Below are positions 30,595 through 43,144 of a stretch of DNA of 64,000 bases, in pieces (positions within the stretch are counted from its first letter, which is position 1; each line of letters begins with the position of its first letter). A program made the position numbers and the translations under genes. The stretch comes from Oryzias latipes (Eukaryota; Chordata; Actinopteri; Beloniformes; Adrianichthyidae), in the NCBI RefSeq assembly GCF_002234675.1, contig NC_019859.2:16524311-16588310 (forward strand). Reading direction: 5' to 3'. The notes below the pieces were generated by a model. It did no database searches, was not told where the DNA came from, and saw nothing but the letters and a program-made list of their open reading frames with translations.

Positions 30595-30800
30595 AGCAAG
30601 TTTAGCTCGTGCGGCGCCTTCCGTCCGTGAAACCAGGGTTCGAATCCGGGCTGCTCCCTGTTCCCTTCTCTACTTCTGTGCCGGTCCCAAGCCTGGTTGC
30701 TTTAAGAGGGTTGTGTCAGGAAGGGCATTGCCAAGTTTACCATGCGACTCGTTCGCTGTGGCGACCCCTGATGGGAAAAGCTGAAAGAGAAACAAACATC
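30595..30800 (+). repeat. tRNA-derived SINE
   Basis: The head has an A-box-like TTAGCTCGTGCGGCGCC and a B-box AGGGTTCGAATCC at tRNA spacing. The body contains GTGCCGGTCCCAAGCCTGG, then GTGTCAGGAAGGGCAT, and ends CTGTGGCGACCCCTGATGGG with AAAGCTGAAAG. The same modules occur in reverse at 61250-61475. Confidence 0.75.
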
Positions 30801-31089
30801 AGAAGGTTCAGGAGGCCCGAGCAGGCTTGTTCCGCTTTCCGCAGCTGCCTGGTCTGTCTGTCAGTCGACTCATATTCATATGCCGACGCAGTGTAAGGCA
30901 CGATGTGACGTCAGAATAGATCTGTGCGCACAGACAGCAGAGCTGTGTTGTTACAGATGTGTATTTGATATTTGCAGTTGTGTTTTTTATTGCATACCTA
31001 AAAGTACATCCTTGTAAAATGGCATAATGTGCAATAAAGTTGATTAGAAAAAAAAGCAGAGCTGTGTTAGCTGCTGAGCAGAGAAGAGC

Positions 31090-31695
31090 TCTGAATCGCG
31101 TGAGAACAAGAGTCAGGAGACTCCTGACTCAAACTACAAAAAACAGAGTCGTCCATGTTTGCATCTTCTGCAGCATACAAATAGTTTGTCTCCATTTGAT
31201 CCTCAAATGTCAGCAAAGCCATGTGGATATCTCTGAAGTATGTTATCTCTCTGACTGGCACATCGCTGAGCAGGTATCTAGGAATATGAGTCGATTTCCA
31301 GGGATCAGCCAATGTGCGATAGATCCCGCCCACTTTCACTGATTGATAGACAGACTTATTCTGATGAAAAAGATCTCCATGAAATAAATAAGTCATTCTG
31401 AAAAACAGCAATGTGAAATAAAAACAAAGATACTTTGGAAAATATTGATTTTGAAATCTGAGCTTCTAAAAAAATGATTATTTTAAAATGCTGTTTTAAA
31501 GCAATGAACAGGTTTTTAAAGCAAAATGAAATATATTGAACAATATAATGGCTAATTTAAAATCTGTGTGCAGGTTTTTCACAATTTCATGATCTTTTTA
31601 TATATTTATGAGAGATTTTTTGGTTGATTGTGTATCTGCATGAGTTCATATTTATTTATTTAATTAAGAACAAAATAGGACTCCATAGTCCCTGA
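31090..31695. repeat. Third copy of the hAT-internal repeat
   Basis: It matches the 1917-2560 arm of the hAT element over roughly 600 bp: CTCAAACTACAAAAA, CTCTCTGACTGGCACA, GAGTCGATTTCCA, CCCGCCCACTTTCACTGATT and the TTTTTCACAATTTCATGATC block. No hAT ends are seen here, so it is a truncated or older copy. Confidence 0.7.
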
Positions 31696-31899
31696 CATTG
31701 CTGTCCACTGTGTCATTTTGGGATAACAGTCTCTTTAAAAAACCTGCTAATGTTTTAATATACATCACAACCAGCATTTTGTCTTTCTTCACTGGAGACT
31801 AAACCAGTGGCTATTTGCAGAGTAAATATTTACACTTTTGTTTAGTAATTTTAATCATATTACCATAGGTGTGTAGTCAGATGTTGTCAAGCTTAACAT

Positions 31900-32830
31900 A
31901 TCCACCCTGTTATGTTGAAATATCTTTTAATAAAAAAGCCTTTCCTGAATTCAAAATATGAGGGAAACAGTACACAGTCTGCTTGCGAACTGAATCATGT
32001 AGCTAAGTGAAGATCCACAATGTACTCAATAAATGCTAACATTAACCAAAAATGTCCCACCCTGTCAGTGTCCACCCTGTCAGCAAGCCTTATAACAGGG
32101 TGGACATGGTTCAGGACAGGAAGGACATTTTGATAGTTTATTGCAACAAGCTGATAATGTCACATTACAACAGCTCCTACTGACATTGTATAACAATAAC
32201 AGTTTATATCAGTAAAGGTTGCTTACTGATACAATGAAGAATTTATATATGAGATAAGCAACATTTCATACACCTCTTTTTGCCGTCTCAAACCCTTTTG
32301 GGTAGTATCACAGTGAAAAGGGAGACAACTACAGAGTATGACTTCAACACAGATTTCCAAGAGAGGCTACTCCATTTTAGCTGTCATGTTTCCAACATGA
32401 AGTGGCAGTTTGATGCCTACAGGAAGCTCAGTTGCAGCTTGACGTAAAACGAGTCCCTCTTGCATTTAGATTTTAGCAAAAATTACTCATGCAAGTTCAG
32501 TGAAGCTATACAATCTGCATTTTGGCGGTTCACAAGCCCATGCTTGGTGAACAACCACCACTCATCTTCTGCTCCATATCACCCCCAAGAAGGCATGACC
32601 CTGTCGTCATCTGGGCCCACCTTGATTCAGTTCTGAAGATGCTGAGAGAACGACACCCACTAATCAGCATACTTCATTTTTTTTTAGCGATGGGCTTGCA
32701 AAGCAGTAAAGAAAAAAAAAATGGAATTTCTTCGCTCAACAGCACCCTACAACTATGGGTTAAAACAAATAACATGGATATTGAGAGAGAGAGGACTGAG
32801 GTGCAACAGCTGCCATAAAAGGCACAAAAT
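31900..32830 (+). mobile_element. Old transposase-like fragment (DFS.NY ... RHDP..IWAHL type)
   Basis: The stretch 32316-32760 reads EYDFNTDFQERLLHFSCH, LDFSKNYSCKFSEAIQ and, in another frame, RRHDPVVIWAHLDSVLKML. This is the signature of a large family of uncharacterised fish proteins that look like RNase H-fold transposases. The copy is broken into several frames. Upstream the 12-mer GTCCACCCTGTC and its complement recur (31905, 32055-32106). The family was not assigned; treated as a fossil. Confidence 0.55.
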
Positions 32831-33239
32831 AAGTTTCAGACAGATCTGATTATTTGGAAAGTCAAAATAAAATCCAATTGAAATCAGGTCTAAATGGGTG
32901 ATTGCCATATGTGTACAAAGAAAACTCCTAGTTTCCACAGTCATTTCACTTCTCACTGATTGTGTCCCACCTGGAGATGTCCCTAAATACATACGTTTTT
33001 TGTCATTTGCATTTTTGTTTTTTGGCCGAATGTGTTAAAAAAAAGAATTACTGTCTCTTTAGAAGTCTATTGAGTTGATAAATACACTTCAAATTTTAGA
33101 TTTCTTTTAAAGAAAAATGTCTTCTTTGTTAAAACAGAAAATATATGTTATGAAATAACGAAAGGTCTTTTTTTATTTTTCCTTAGAGCTATATGTTTAT
33201 TTTTTGCACCTGTTTTTCATTTTAAACACATTTGTGATC

Positions 33240-33552
33240 TATTTCAATGCTAACGCACAGAAGAGAGAGGAAGTCCCGCCCACTCAGACTGAGAAAGACT
33301 CTGATTGGCTGCAGCAAATGTCGCTTTAACATCGGCCATGTCTGTTGTGGAAACTGCGGGTCAGATGGAAGTCCGTGGGTTTGGATCACGGGGTGGATTC
33401 ATGTCACGGTAAGAACCTCCGCGAGAGAACTGCGGGTCTCTTCTGGCCAGCTACGGGCTCTGACTGTGCCCCCCCCCCCCTTTTTTCTGCGGGATCAGCG
33501 CAATGCTCCCATCGAGGCGCTAAATGAACTGACAGTGCGTTTCTTTGCTGAC

Positions 33553-33585
<33 letters not shown>

Positions 33586-33681
33586 TACACTAAAGGGTGT
33601 TTCCTCCAGAGACCTGTCAAACAATACCGAGGCTTCGATGTGATCCGTTCCTGGCGCGAGGACCAGAGCAGATCCTTCCAG
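33240..33681 (+). promoter_or_regulatory. tspan5: tspan5 promoter / 5' UTR region
   Basis: CG-richer DNA just before the tspan5 ATG contains a CCAAT-type element in reverse (GATTGGCTGC, 33302-33311), GCCCGCCCACTC-like sequence, a possible 5' UTR donor (CACG/GTAAGA near 33410) and a (CAT)11 run. The transcription start is not fixed. Confidence 0.4.
33552..33586 (+). repeat. (CAT)n microsatellite in the tspan5 5' UTR
   Basis: Eleven CAT units; read in the frame of tspan5 they would encode histidines, but the frame lies upstream of the conserved start. Confidence 0.9.
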
Positions 33682-35111
33682 ATGATCTCGGGAAAGCATT
33701 TCAAGGCTCACGAGGTGAGCTGCTGCATCAAGTACTTCATCTTCGGATTCAACATTATATTCTGGGTAAGTCTCTTGTTTTGGGTCTTCGGGGCCTCGTT
33801 AAGCATAAACTCGACGTTACTTTCTTTTTCTTTTTCTTAAATCAATGGGTTTTTGTTTTCCTAATGGTCATTTTTCCTAATCCACCCAACATCCATCCAT
33901 CCACAATGACACTCCTCGGCTTTTGTTGTGGGAGCAGGCCGGAGAAAACGGCTGTCATTGGATTTGATCGTTCGTGGGAAACCTGCGAAGGAAAACAAAC
34001 GCCTCCTGTCCTGTCGTGCGTGGGGAGCGTTTCACTGCGGGGCCTTCAGCTGTCAGCAGCTTTAAACCCACCTGGCGGCGTGTTGTTTTAGCTGATCAGC
34101 GTTTCTGCTTCAGTCATCATTCCATTCATAGCTTCCCCCCCTTCTTTTGGTAAATGGAAGAAGGCCTGTCAAATAAACAGAGTTGAGGATATTATTTATA
34201 TTCCTACGATCCAATCAGATCGATCTGTCTAAAACAATTTAATAACTAAATCGACCTAAACCATCAGAAATGCTTTTAAAATTGAAATTAATCGATACTA
34301 GAAAATACCATTTAGATTGAGACACATAGGTTTATTTTACTGTAACTTTAAAAATCACAGTAGACAACACACGTGATGACAGCAAAAACTGATCAAGCCA
34401 TCATTCCAGTCCAATGTGTGGAAACACTTTGAATGTTCAAATTCTGTTCTGTTTGGGTGTGGAAAAACAAGTGGATTGAACTTCAGGAAACTAAAATGTG
34501 AATGGATTTGCCATTAATTCTTGCTTAACCCTTGTGCTATCCTAGGCACTTTAACATTGGGAGTTGGGTCATCTAGACCCACTATACAGTGCGCTGAACC
34601 TTTTTTCTTAAATGATTTGTTATCTTCACTGGTGTCCATGTACACGGTAGGGAGAACACGTCAAAGTAAGGGGTGGGGGGGGGTCATCTAAGATAGCACA
34701 AGGGTTACTTGTACCCATATTTAATTTAAAGCTAAATATCTTCCACGAAATGTGGGAAAACTTCACCTGCACTGTTCAGTACCCAGGTATTTTTTTCTGA
34801 GTCACACTGACTGAGGTTTTAGCTAAATATGTCCTGAGTCCATTTTAGGTCAGTCAATCGGATCATTCAAAATGAATAATTATGAACTATGAATTGTATC
34901 GGAAACCAACTAATGATGATATAAATCAAATTGTTGTTAAAATGGATTCTTACACCTTTAATACATACATTTTCTTTTTCATGTAAAAATATTCGCGCCT
35001 TAGAAATTGAAAGTTTCTTAACATACAAAAAAAAAGTGATAAATTGTAAATGAGCTTAGCTGTCTCGAAGCATTTACGGAGAAAAACTTAAGTAGATTTG
35101 AATAAGATTAT

Positions 35112-35188
<77 letters not shown>

Positions 35189-38100
35189 TTTAGGTATTGG
35201 AAGCCTTTATTAATTGCTGGGAGTGGTTGTTCCGGTTTCTGTAATTATTTGAAAATGCTTTCTCATGTTTTAGAGTCCTCCATGTTCTGCTAATAGACAG
35301 GAAATATGGAGCATTGCCTGGAAACTTTGAGGCTGTTCCCCATATGTTATGGTGGGATGAATTCATGCTGCATAATAACGCGGCTGTCCTTGTCTCTTCT
35401 TCTCTGTCAGTTCCTCGGTGTGGCGTTCCTTGGCATTGGATTGTGGGCATGGAGTGAAAAGGTGGGCAGGGCACATCTGTTGTTGTTTAGTTGTCTTCTC
35501 TTTCACACCTGCACTTAACCAGCATGCCGTAGGGTTCCTGCCGTAGGGTTCCTTCTAATTCATGCATGTCCGTCTTCGTTGAATGCCAGAGAGCCTTTCC
35601 AGAGTCAGACAGGAATGTCATGTTTTCCGTGGAAACAATGGACTCTAAGCGTATGTGACACCGTTCATGCATTCATTTGCTGTCTCATAACAGGACTCAG
35701 ACTTTACTGAACTTTACCAATTTTAAAAATGATCTTATTTCTTACAGATGTGATCATGAATGTTGTGAAAACTTTAGTCAGCTATTGATGTCTTTCTTGC
35801 AAAAAATAAATAAATAATATTAATTCAAAAACATAGATATCTTAGCTTTTTTGGTAATTCCAATTTTTTATCCTGATAATTATATCTTTTTGTGTTTTAA
35901 TTTTTGGACAAAAGGGGAATCAGATATTTTGCTTTTCTGATTTTGTAAAGAGACACAAAATTCCTTCATGTTTGTTGGTGATTTCAACATGTTCTTGCAA
36001 CATTTTAAGATAAAAATTGTGTGTTCTGAGTATTTCTTTATTTAAATTGTTGGTTATCAGGACCAGACAAAAAAAAGTGCTGTTTGAAAAAGCTTGTAGT
36101 TATTATGTAAAATCTATAACTAGCAGGCCACAAGCTCCCTGCTCCACACTATTCTGATGCATCGACTTGCAGACAAATAGATCCATGTACATCTTTGTTT
36201 TCCTCGTCTGAGAACTATTAAGATTTATTTGAACCATGTTGAGACTTGCTGTAACTCCAGAAGAGGTTAAAAAAATAGTTTATTTTAATTATTTGTCAGT
36301 CATTTGAACCTAAATTCCTCAAACTGATGCCAGAATTAAAATGATAGAAAATATGATCCCCTTTCTTCAACCACAACACACCCCCCCTCCCCAATTTCTC
36401 CAAGTTGTACTATACACTCATCAACACACACATTGTTTAACTGCAGCCAACACTCTTTTGACTGTTTAAAAACGTCAGAACATAACTCAGCATAGTATTT
36501 GGATTGGAGGGAAGTGCAGGAAACTTTGTTTTATTTACTTTATAACAATTTATTAAAAAATGTTACTTTTTCTCTCTGATTCCTCTGTCTGTTCAGTTTA
36601 AAGCAACATTCTAATGACTAATTTCTTTTTGCAACCACTAGGATACAAAACGATTGTAGGAGGAGGTAACTCATGAATTGAAGACATCAGTTTTATCAGA
36701 TTTAGGACAGTGGTAGAATTTTCAAAGAAGGGACCAACACAAACCTCAGAGGAACCTCAGACACCCACAGCTGCATACTGTGAAAAAACAACAGTGGAAT
36801 TTTATAGCATGTCATTACTTTTTAACCACTTTAGCCTTTTTTCTTCCCTTCCTTACCAGGGTGTTCTCTCTAACATCTCTTCCATTACTGATCTGGGGGG
36901 CTTCGACCCCGTCTGGCTCTTCCTCGTGGTGGGTGGTGTCATGTTCATCCTCGGTTTTGCCGGTTGTATAGGAGCGTTACGGGAAAACTCATTTCTGCTC
37001 AAGTTTGTATGTTCCTCTCTGGTTTCATATTTTTCGGCAATGTTTTCTGATGGAAACTGTAGATTTCTGATATTTCTGGTATTTTATTATTTTTTTTTTT
37101 TAGTTCTCCGTCTTCTTGGGTATCATCTTCTTTCTGGAGCTGACTGCTGGAGTCCTTGCTTTTGTTTTCAAAGACTGGATCAAGGATCAGCTGAACTTTT
37201 TCATCAACAACAACATCCGAGCTTACAGAGACGACATTGATTTGCAAAACCTTATTGACTTCACCCAGGAATACGTGAGAGCAGTTTCTTCATTCTTTTG
37301 GTTGATTTAAGTCTAATATTTGCAGGTTTCTTCTGTTTGGTATTCCGCATGTACTGATTTACATGCAAGTTTCTCTTCGACGTTGCAGTGGGAGTGCTGT
37401 GGGGCTTTCGGAGCTGATGACTGGAATTTGAACATCTACTTTAACTGCACCGACTCAAATCCAAGCCGTGAGAAATGCGGAGTGCCGTTTTCCTGCTGCA
37501 CCAAAGATCCAGCGGTACGCCTTTGTGCTGCACTGGAGGCCCATTTCTACTAACTTGCTGAGTTGCTACATTTCCAGAGCGCTGCTAGCTGCACAGGACG
37601 TTGTCTTTCTGGTGACAGATATCCTTCTTATCTCCAAAAGGCAGCCTGACGTTGTCAACTGTCACGGCTGGCGTCCAAGACGCAGAGTTTTCAGTGTTTA
37701 GTCCTCCTTTACTCTGCCAGCACAGCAAAGCCTGAAGGCGGAAGGGAAAAGACCCTGAAGAAAATGTTTTGGCAGAAAAAAATACTGCCTTTCATTGTAA
37801 AACTCAGAAGAAAAACAATTATTTCTAATGAGAGTTGCCGTGAGAATTCTACTGATAAGCTGAGAACATCCTGTTCCACGGAGGTCATGCTCTGACAGAA
37901 AAAAAAGGAAAAAAACATATTTTAATTAAAAAAAACTGTTTAAGTCGCACACTAACCATGTCAATCTTCATTTTATGGCTGCTTATGTTTCTTCTGCATA
38001 TAAACCATTTCAAATAGATTTTTTACACGGAAATGAAATCTTTTAGCAAGTGACAGAATCCAAAACTGATTAAAAATTATAGTGTACAACATAATTTCAT

Positions 38101-41100
38101 TAGATTTTAATGGTTTTCTTGACCAATTTACCAGATTAAAGTCCTTTGTTTTTTTAAACAAATCACCTTGGTTTTATTTTAATAAAGAAAAAAGATATAT
38201 TTCATATTTCTGATTTTTTAGTGTAATTTTCCACTTAATATGATCATATTCTGAAAAGGTTTCCTTTGCAGGAGGATGTCATCAACACTCAGTGTGGATA
38301 CGACATCCGCGCAAAAACAGTGAGTGATAAAGTCAATTCTAGAAATACAAGATAGGCTTTCATCAGACACGTTACCATGGGTCTAAAGGAGTCATATTGA
38401 CGCACTTCAGCATACTTTGCCTATAAGGCTGTCGGCTAGACTGCATGATGTCATCCGTTACACCCCCGTTGCAGAGGGGTTTCCAGCTCCTCACTTTCCA
38501 AAACACAGCAGCTGCCTGCATTGGTACTTTGGGATTGCTCATGCAGCAGCAATGTGACACTAATTGAACCCCCTCCCCCCATCATTCTCTTTGGCCAGTC
38601 TCCACTGTACCATATGTAAGAACAAACTCTTCACTTTCAGTAAGTATGAAGTTTTTTTTATGGGGCCATACAACAAATGACTTTAGAAGAGACCTCAGTG
38701 TGAAAAAGGGAAGCGTTCATTAAACATGCGAGGCATGACTGGTTGTTGAAGTCTTGAATTTTTCTGTCAGGACTCGGAGCAGAGGACCTTCATTTACATA
38801 AAAGGCTGTGTTCCCCAGTTTGAGAAATGGCTTCAGGACAACCTGACCGTGGTGGCAGGCATCTTTATTGGAATTGCATTACTACAGGTAATACTGGTGT
38901 ACTAGCTGGCATTTCTTCTCCTCTAATACTTAAAATGCCCCTAATATATCTGATTTCTATCTGGTTTTAGATCTTCGGCATATGTTTGGCACAGAATCTT
39001 GTGAGCGACATTGATGCTGTGAGAGAGAGTTGGTATGTGATAATTATTTATTTTCACAAACTCTGTTTTATTTAGAAACTAAGCAATAATGTATCAGTGA
39101 CCCTGTAATGCCATAAGCATCAGAATGTTCTGTTAAAAAAATTAAATTGCATTATTTTCAGTTCAGAATTTATTTTTCTGCCTCTATGCCTTATTTTTGC
39201 TTTCAAATGATGATATAATGTTACAAAGTGACGAGCGAAAAACTTAAAAGCTCCTAATTGATTACTGATCAACAGGAACTTGCTTGTCGTTTGAAATACT
39301 CCAAAGTTAATTTTTGTGAGTTTAAACAAAGTCTTTAGGCCTAAGCCTACGACCAGGTTGTTAGTTTCTGGCCAAACTCACACTGGAATTGTCTGCCAGA
39401 CCCTTTTGTTGTGTGGAAAATTCCAATGACGCCTAATATTTTCATTTTTTGACTCTTACACTGCACTGTCGAGAGCAGGGTAGACTAGAAACATTTTATA
39501 ACCCATGCTTGTTTTAGGAAATGTGATTTAAGAAAACCAGCTAGCTAATAATCATGCACTGCTAAGGGCCTTTCTTCGATCCTGCACAACCTTTTTCAAC
39601 AAGATCTTTTCTAAATCTGTAATGAACTGGAGGTTGATCCAGGTTGCGTTATGCCTTTACAGACAGCTGGGATGGATTGATTTTTGCAAATAGTTGTTTG
39701 GGTTTGCTTGATACATTTACATAACTTACACACTTCTCTTTGGTCATAAAGCAAATTATCTCAATAAATGAACTGTAGTTCAGCCCAAATAACACATTGT
39801 GAAGAGGGTGTTAGTTTTACAAACCGAGTCCCAGGTTTTTGGCCACAGTATTCACTACTGAAGTAAATGAAAACATCCAGGCGACGCAATATTATGCATT
39901 TGTTCTGTCTGTGCAATTAGGTATGTAACACAATAAAAAAAAAAGTGGATTCAAACACTGTGGGTTGCATCTAATAGTGATGTCATAGGTTCCAAGTTCA
40001 GATCCAACTCTGGTAGATGCACATTACTCACCCATGGTGCAATCTTGATTAGTTATCAGACTTATAGAGTGTTGGTGGGAATAGATAACCTGGCAGCTAA
40101 ACTCATTCACCATCAGAAATGATTTCCTTGATGACACCATGAACACGTCACTACAGTCGGCTGATGGCATTAAGGATTAGCTAACTGGCTTTTAGCAAAG
40201 TTTTCAGAAAAAAGTCAAGTCCGTAAAAATATTTTAAAAAGATGGGTTTGACTTCAGTAGTACAACGGAGCAGTTTTACACACTTGGAAAATAAAATATA
40301 TCTGCATATCTGTCCCTTCACTTCATGCTCCGGCAGATTTCCTCATTCTAAACCCATGAATCCGATTTGGCAGCTTTTAAAGTGGATGCGAGGATACTGA
40401 GTTTTAAAACATCCTTTTTGAGAGAGAGGTCATTGAGGTCCCGTTACCTTCACACTGCCAAATGACAAATATGCCAATAGACCTTGAGAAGGTAAAAAAT
40501 AAGGTAGATATTTGGAGATAATGATTATTAAGGTTACTTCATCCTTAAAGCTTCTTAATGGTTTCTACAAATAAAAAAAGAGAAAATCTTTTCTAGGAAT
40601 CAACCACTGATGACTGATTTTATTAGCCCAATACATTACTTATTTAGAAATGTACGGGTTCTATTGACGGATCCATCCATTCATCTTTAGTCCCCCTAAG
40701 TTGCTTTCAGGATCAAAGAGCCAGCTACTATTGGGCAAAGTCCATTGACAGATAAATCAGTTAGTTTGTTAATATTCAAGAAAATAATGGGTTTAACACA
40801 AAGTATGGTGGCAAATTTACTGGAGCTTTACAGGCAGGCGTGAATGTTTTTGGTTAACTAAAGAAAAAAAGACAGGAGGTTAAAAAGTATATCTTTGTTT
40901 GAAAGGGGGCGCCATCCATATGTCACTATCAAATTGGAGTCCCTGATTGGTCAAAGTTCAACTAGTTTAACATTTAACGCCCAATAAATGGCCATGCGTT
41001 TTGTTAAAACATACGTAAAAGCTTGTGGAGTCAAGCGTGAACCCAAGAGTTTTAAACACGGAAGCCCTAAACGCGGATTTTTAAACACACGTACATTGCC

Positions 41101-41500
41101 TTTTTATTGGAAATGGCTGCTTGAACGCACATTGGCGGTGATGAATCAGTTGCCCATCCATCCATCCATCCATCCATCCATCCATCCATCCATCCATCCA
41201 TCCATCCATCCATCCATCCATCCATCCATCCATCCATCCATCCATCCATCCATCCATCCATCCATCCATCCATCCATCCATCCAAACCCTATTGGAGTCA
41301 CAGGGATGCTGGTGCCTATCCTAGCCATTGTTGGGGAAAGGCATGATGCAGCCTGGATGGTTTACTCGTCCATAAATTTCACATGACCGAACAAAATCTA
41401 ATCCACATTCCTGATTTGATCACATTCTTTTGCCCCATTCTGCTCCTTATAGGTACCCATTGTTAATCATTCTCTTTCTTTGTGCAGTTTATACACCTAA
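33682..41500 (+). CDS. tspan5: Tetraspanin-5 (TspanC8 group)
   Basis: This four-pass membrane protein of the TspanC8 group binds ADAM10 and directs its exit from the ER and its substrate choice. Exons: 33682-33765, 35411-35461, 36860-37006, 37104-37274, 37389-37514, 38272-38319, 38771-38887, 38971-39032, then a short terminal exon. The start [20 protein letters not shown] matches mammalian MSGKHYKGPEVSCC with one added residue. TM1 is about 17-40; TM2 and TM3 follow ([39 protein letters not shown]). The large loop carries CCG and eight cysteines (WECCGAF, FNC, EKC, SCC, QCGYD, KGC). TM4 is [20 protein letters not shown]. The tail is [14 protein letters not shown]. Mammals end in SW then stop. 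Here AGTTG/GTATGT is a donor, and the best later acceptor (41481-41487) gives CLYT then stop at 41498-41500; that last exon is uncertain. Confidence 0.95.
34529..34704. mobile_element. piggyBac-type MITE in tspan5 intron 1
   Basis: TTAA (34525-34528) is followed by CCCTTGTGCTATCCTAGG, and the end is GATAGCACAAGGG followed by TTAC. It is slightly shorter than the 14589 copy because of an internal deletion around 34640. Confidence 0.85.
35112..35186 (+). repeat. (TAGA)n microsatellite
   Basis: About 18 tandem TAGA/GATA units in tspan5 intron 1. Confidence 0.95.
35990..36150 (+). repeat. Fragment of the repeat family also at 50231-50666
   Basis: CTGAGTATTTCTTTATTTAA, ATCAGGACCAGAC and CCACAAGCTCC correspond to blocks at 50331-50450. 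This copy is more divergent. Confidence 0.45.
39060..41150 (+). other. tspan5 last intron, no other gene seen
   Basis: AT-rich DNA without recognisable exons or complete transposons. A pseudo-acceptor near 39536 (TTTTAG/GAAATG) would also keep the phase but is not followed by conserved coding. Confidence 0.4.
41154..41284 (+). repeat. (CATC)n microsatellite, about 130 bp
   Basis: More than 30 uninterrupted ATCC units lie within tspan5 terminal intron sequence. Long open frames through it (MDGW or HPSI repeats) are artefacts of the repeat. Confidence 0.97.
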
Positions 41501-42966
41501 GACCTTAACAAACCTTTGGTCAGCAAAGTGGATGTAATAAGGTAAGAAATAACAGATCTTATATTCAACCAGCATTTTAACCAACCAGCAAACTTATTGG
41601 ATCTGTGAGCTAAGGTTTTTTTTTTACCCACAGAACTTTGTGCAGTCTGGATGTCAGCATTGAGAGACAAAAAGAAAAGTAAATCATATGTATATAGAAA
41701 TTAAATAAGAACTTATAGAGATTTTCCTGAAGAAGTGCAACCTCTGAACATGAAGTGTAGCTCTGATATGTTATAATATAAACAAATGCAGTTCAATTCG
41801 TCACAGTTCCACAGCTCTGATGGTAGCAGCTGTGTGGAGGAATGAAGGCGTTGTGCTGCGTTACACATGAGTGTTAGCTTTATAAGTCTTCACAGCTGCA
41901 CTTTAAACAGCTGCATGAAAGGATTGTGTCCAAACGCAAAGAAAATTCTGGAAATGCACTGAACGCCTTTTGTGCACTGATGAGACATCGGTTCACTCAA
42001 AAGAATTCCATGAAGTGTTTTACAGGTTTTGTTTAATGTATTCGAGTGAACTGACTGATAAGCACTTTGTTGGCTGCTTAAATATGCTTTCCCTAAAGCT
42101 ATGAAGCATTCAGTTAAGATTCAATAACGCGTTTGTTTATAATGTAGAATTTAAAGGGCGGTCTGTCAGAAACAAAAAAAAATCAAATACACTGATGTTG
42201 CATGTACAGAAAATACCAACTTAAGCACTTTAATCAAAAGCAGGAGATAAACCTCACAGCGGTCATTCATCTTTGCTTATTACTGGCTATTTTACATGGT
42301 CAGAAACAGTTTTGAAGGTGGCATCTCCTAAAAATTATTTGATTTCTAAATATTTATCATGTTTGACCAAAAGCAGCTCTGTAAAAAAAGGAATCTGGTG
42401 CCATGCCTTATCGGTTATATCAGCAACTTTTGCATCTGTACCTTTTATTGGCTTTCAAAATGCAAGTTGTTACTGGATACAAGTGATTTTCAGCAGCATG
42501 TTGACTCCTCTTAATGACACTGAAGTGAGTGTACAGTTAATGTAAAGCCTTCTTACATGCAGTACTTGAAAGCAGAGCACACCGGCTCTGCCACCAGCAG
42601 TTTTTGTTGATGCAAACATTGCCATGAGACTGTATCATGAAGCTTCTTCCTTGTATTTTTACCTTACCAGTCAGTGTATTTTCTGGTTTCTCACACAGAT
42701 GGATGGTAAAATCTCAGCAGGTTTCACAGATTTTCTCCTTATGTTGAATACTTTAGAATTGTGAGCTCTACAAGGCAGATTGTGTCAGATGTTCTCTTTC
42801 TATAGCAGATTCACATGATTGTGTTGACTTACTACACTCTTTATCTCCATCTAGTGCCAAGTTTGTGATTTCCTACATAGTATTATAAGTCCTTCTTTTT
42901 GTATTATGTGCTTGTTATTCCTGTAAAGAACTGGTTGGAGATGTAAATATGCAGACTCTGAATAAA
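41501..42966 (+). other. tspan5: Probable tspan5 3' UTR with poly(A) signal
   Basis: About 1.4 kb free of coding frames, ending in AATAAA (42961-42966) followed by a T-rich stretch. This matches the long 3' UTR usual for tspan5. The extent is inferred. Confidence 0.5.
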
Positions 42967-43128
42967 TTTGGTGCTTTGTATACTTTTGGTCTGTTTTTTT
43001 TTTTTAAAGAATTGATTTAAAAAAATGTGGCTTTATGAACTGTTTATCCAGCTTTTTTTACATTTATGCGTAGCAATAAAGCAAACTAAGACATAAAGCC
43101 AGGCTTTGAATTCATGGTTCTCTAATAA

Positions 43129-43144
43129 CCCTTGTGCTATCTTA
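43129..43144 (+). mobile_element. Terminal fragment of the piggyBac-type MITE
   Basis: TAA then CCCTTGTGCTATCTTA, the left end only. The body is missing. Confidence 0.5.

Noticed and set aside
33247-33840. 197-codon frame beginning MLTHRRERKSR as a separate gene
   Set aside because: It is the tspan5 5' region, first exon and part of intron 1 read as one frame; only the part from 33682 to 33765 matches the protein.
39530-39590. Acceptor at 39536 as the true last exon of tspan5
   Set aside because: The phase fits, but the tail it would add is not conserved and the poly(A) signal lies 3.4 kb further on; the acceptor at 41481-41487 has a far better pyrimidine tract.
41154-41284. CRISPR-like or other functional tandem array
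   Set aside because: Four-base units without spacers; a simple microsatellite in a vertebrate genome.
40988-41386. 132-codon open frame with long HPSI repeats, and minus-strand MDGW repeats
   Set aside because: Both are translations of the (CATC)n microsatellite; no conserved flanking protein sequence.
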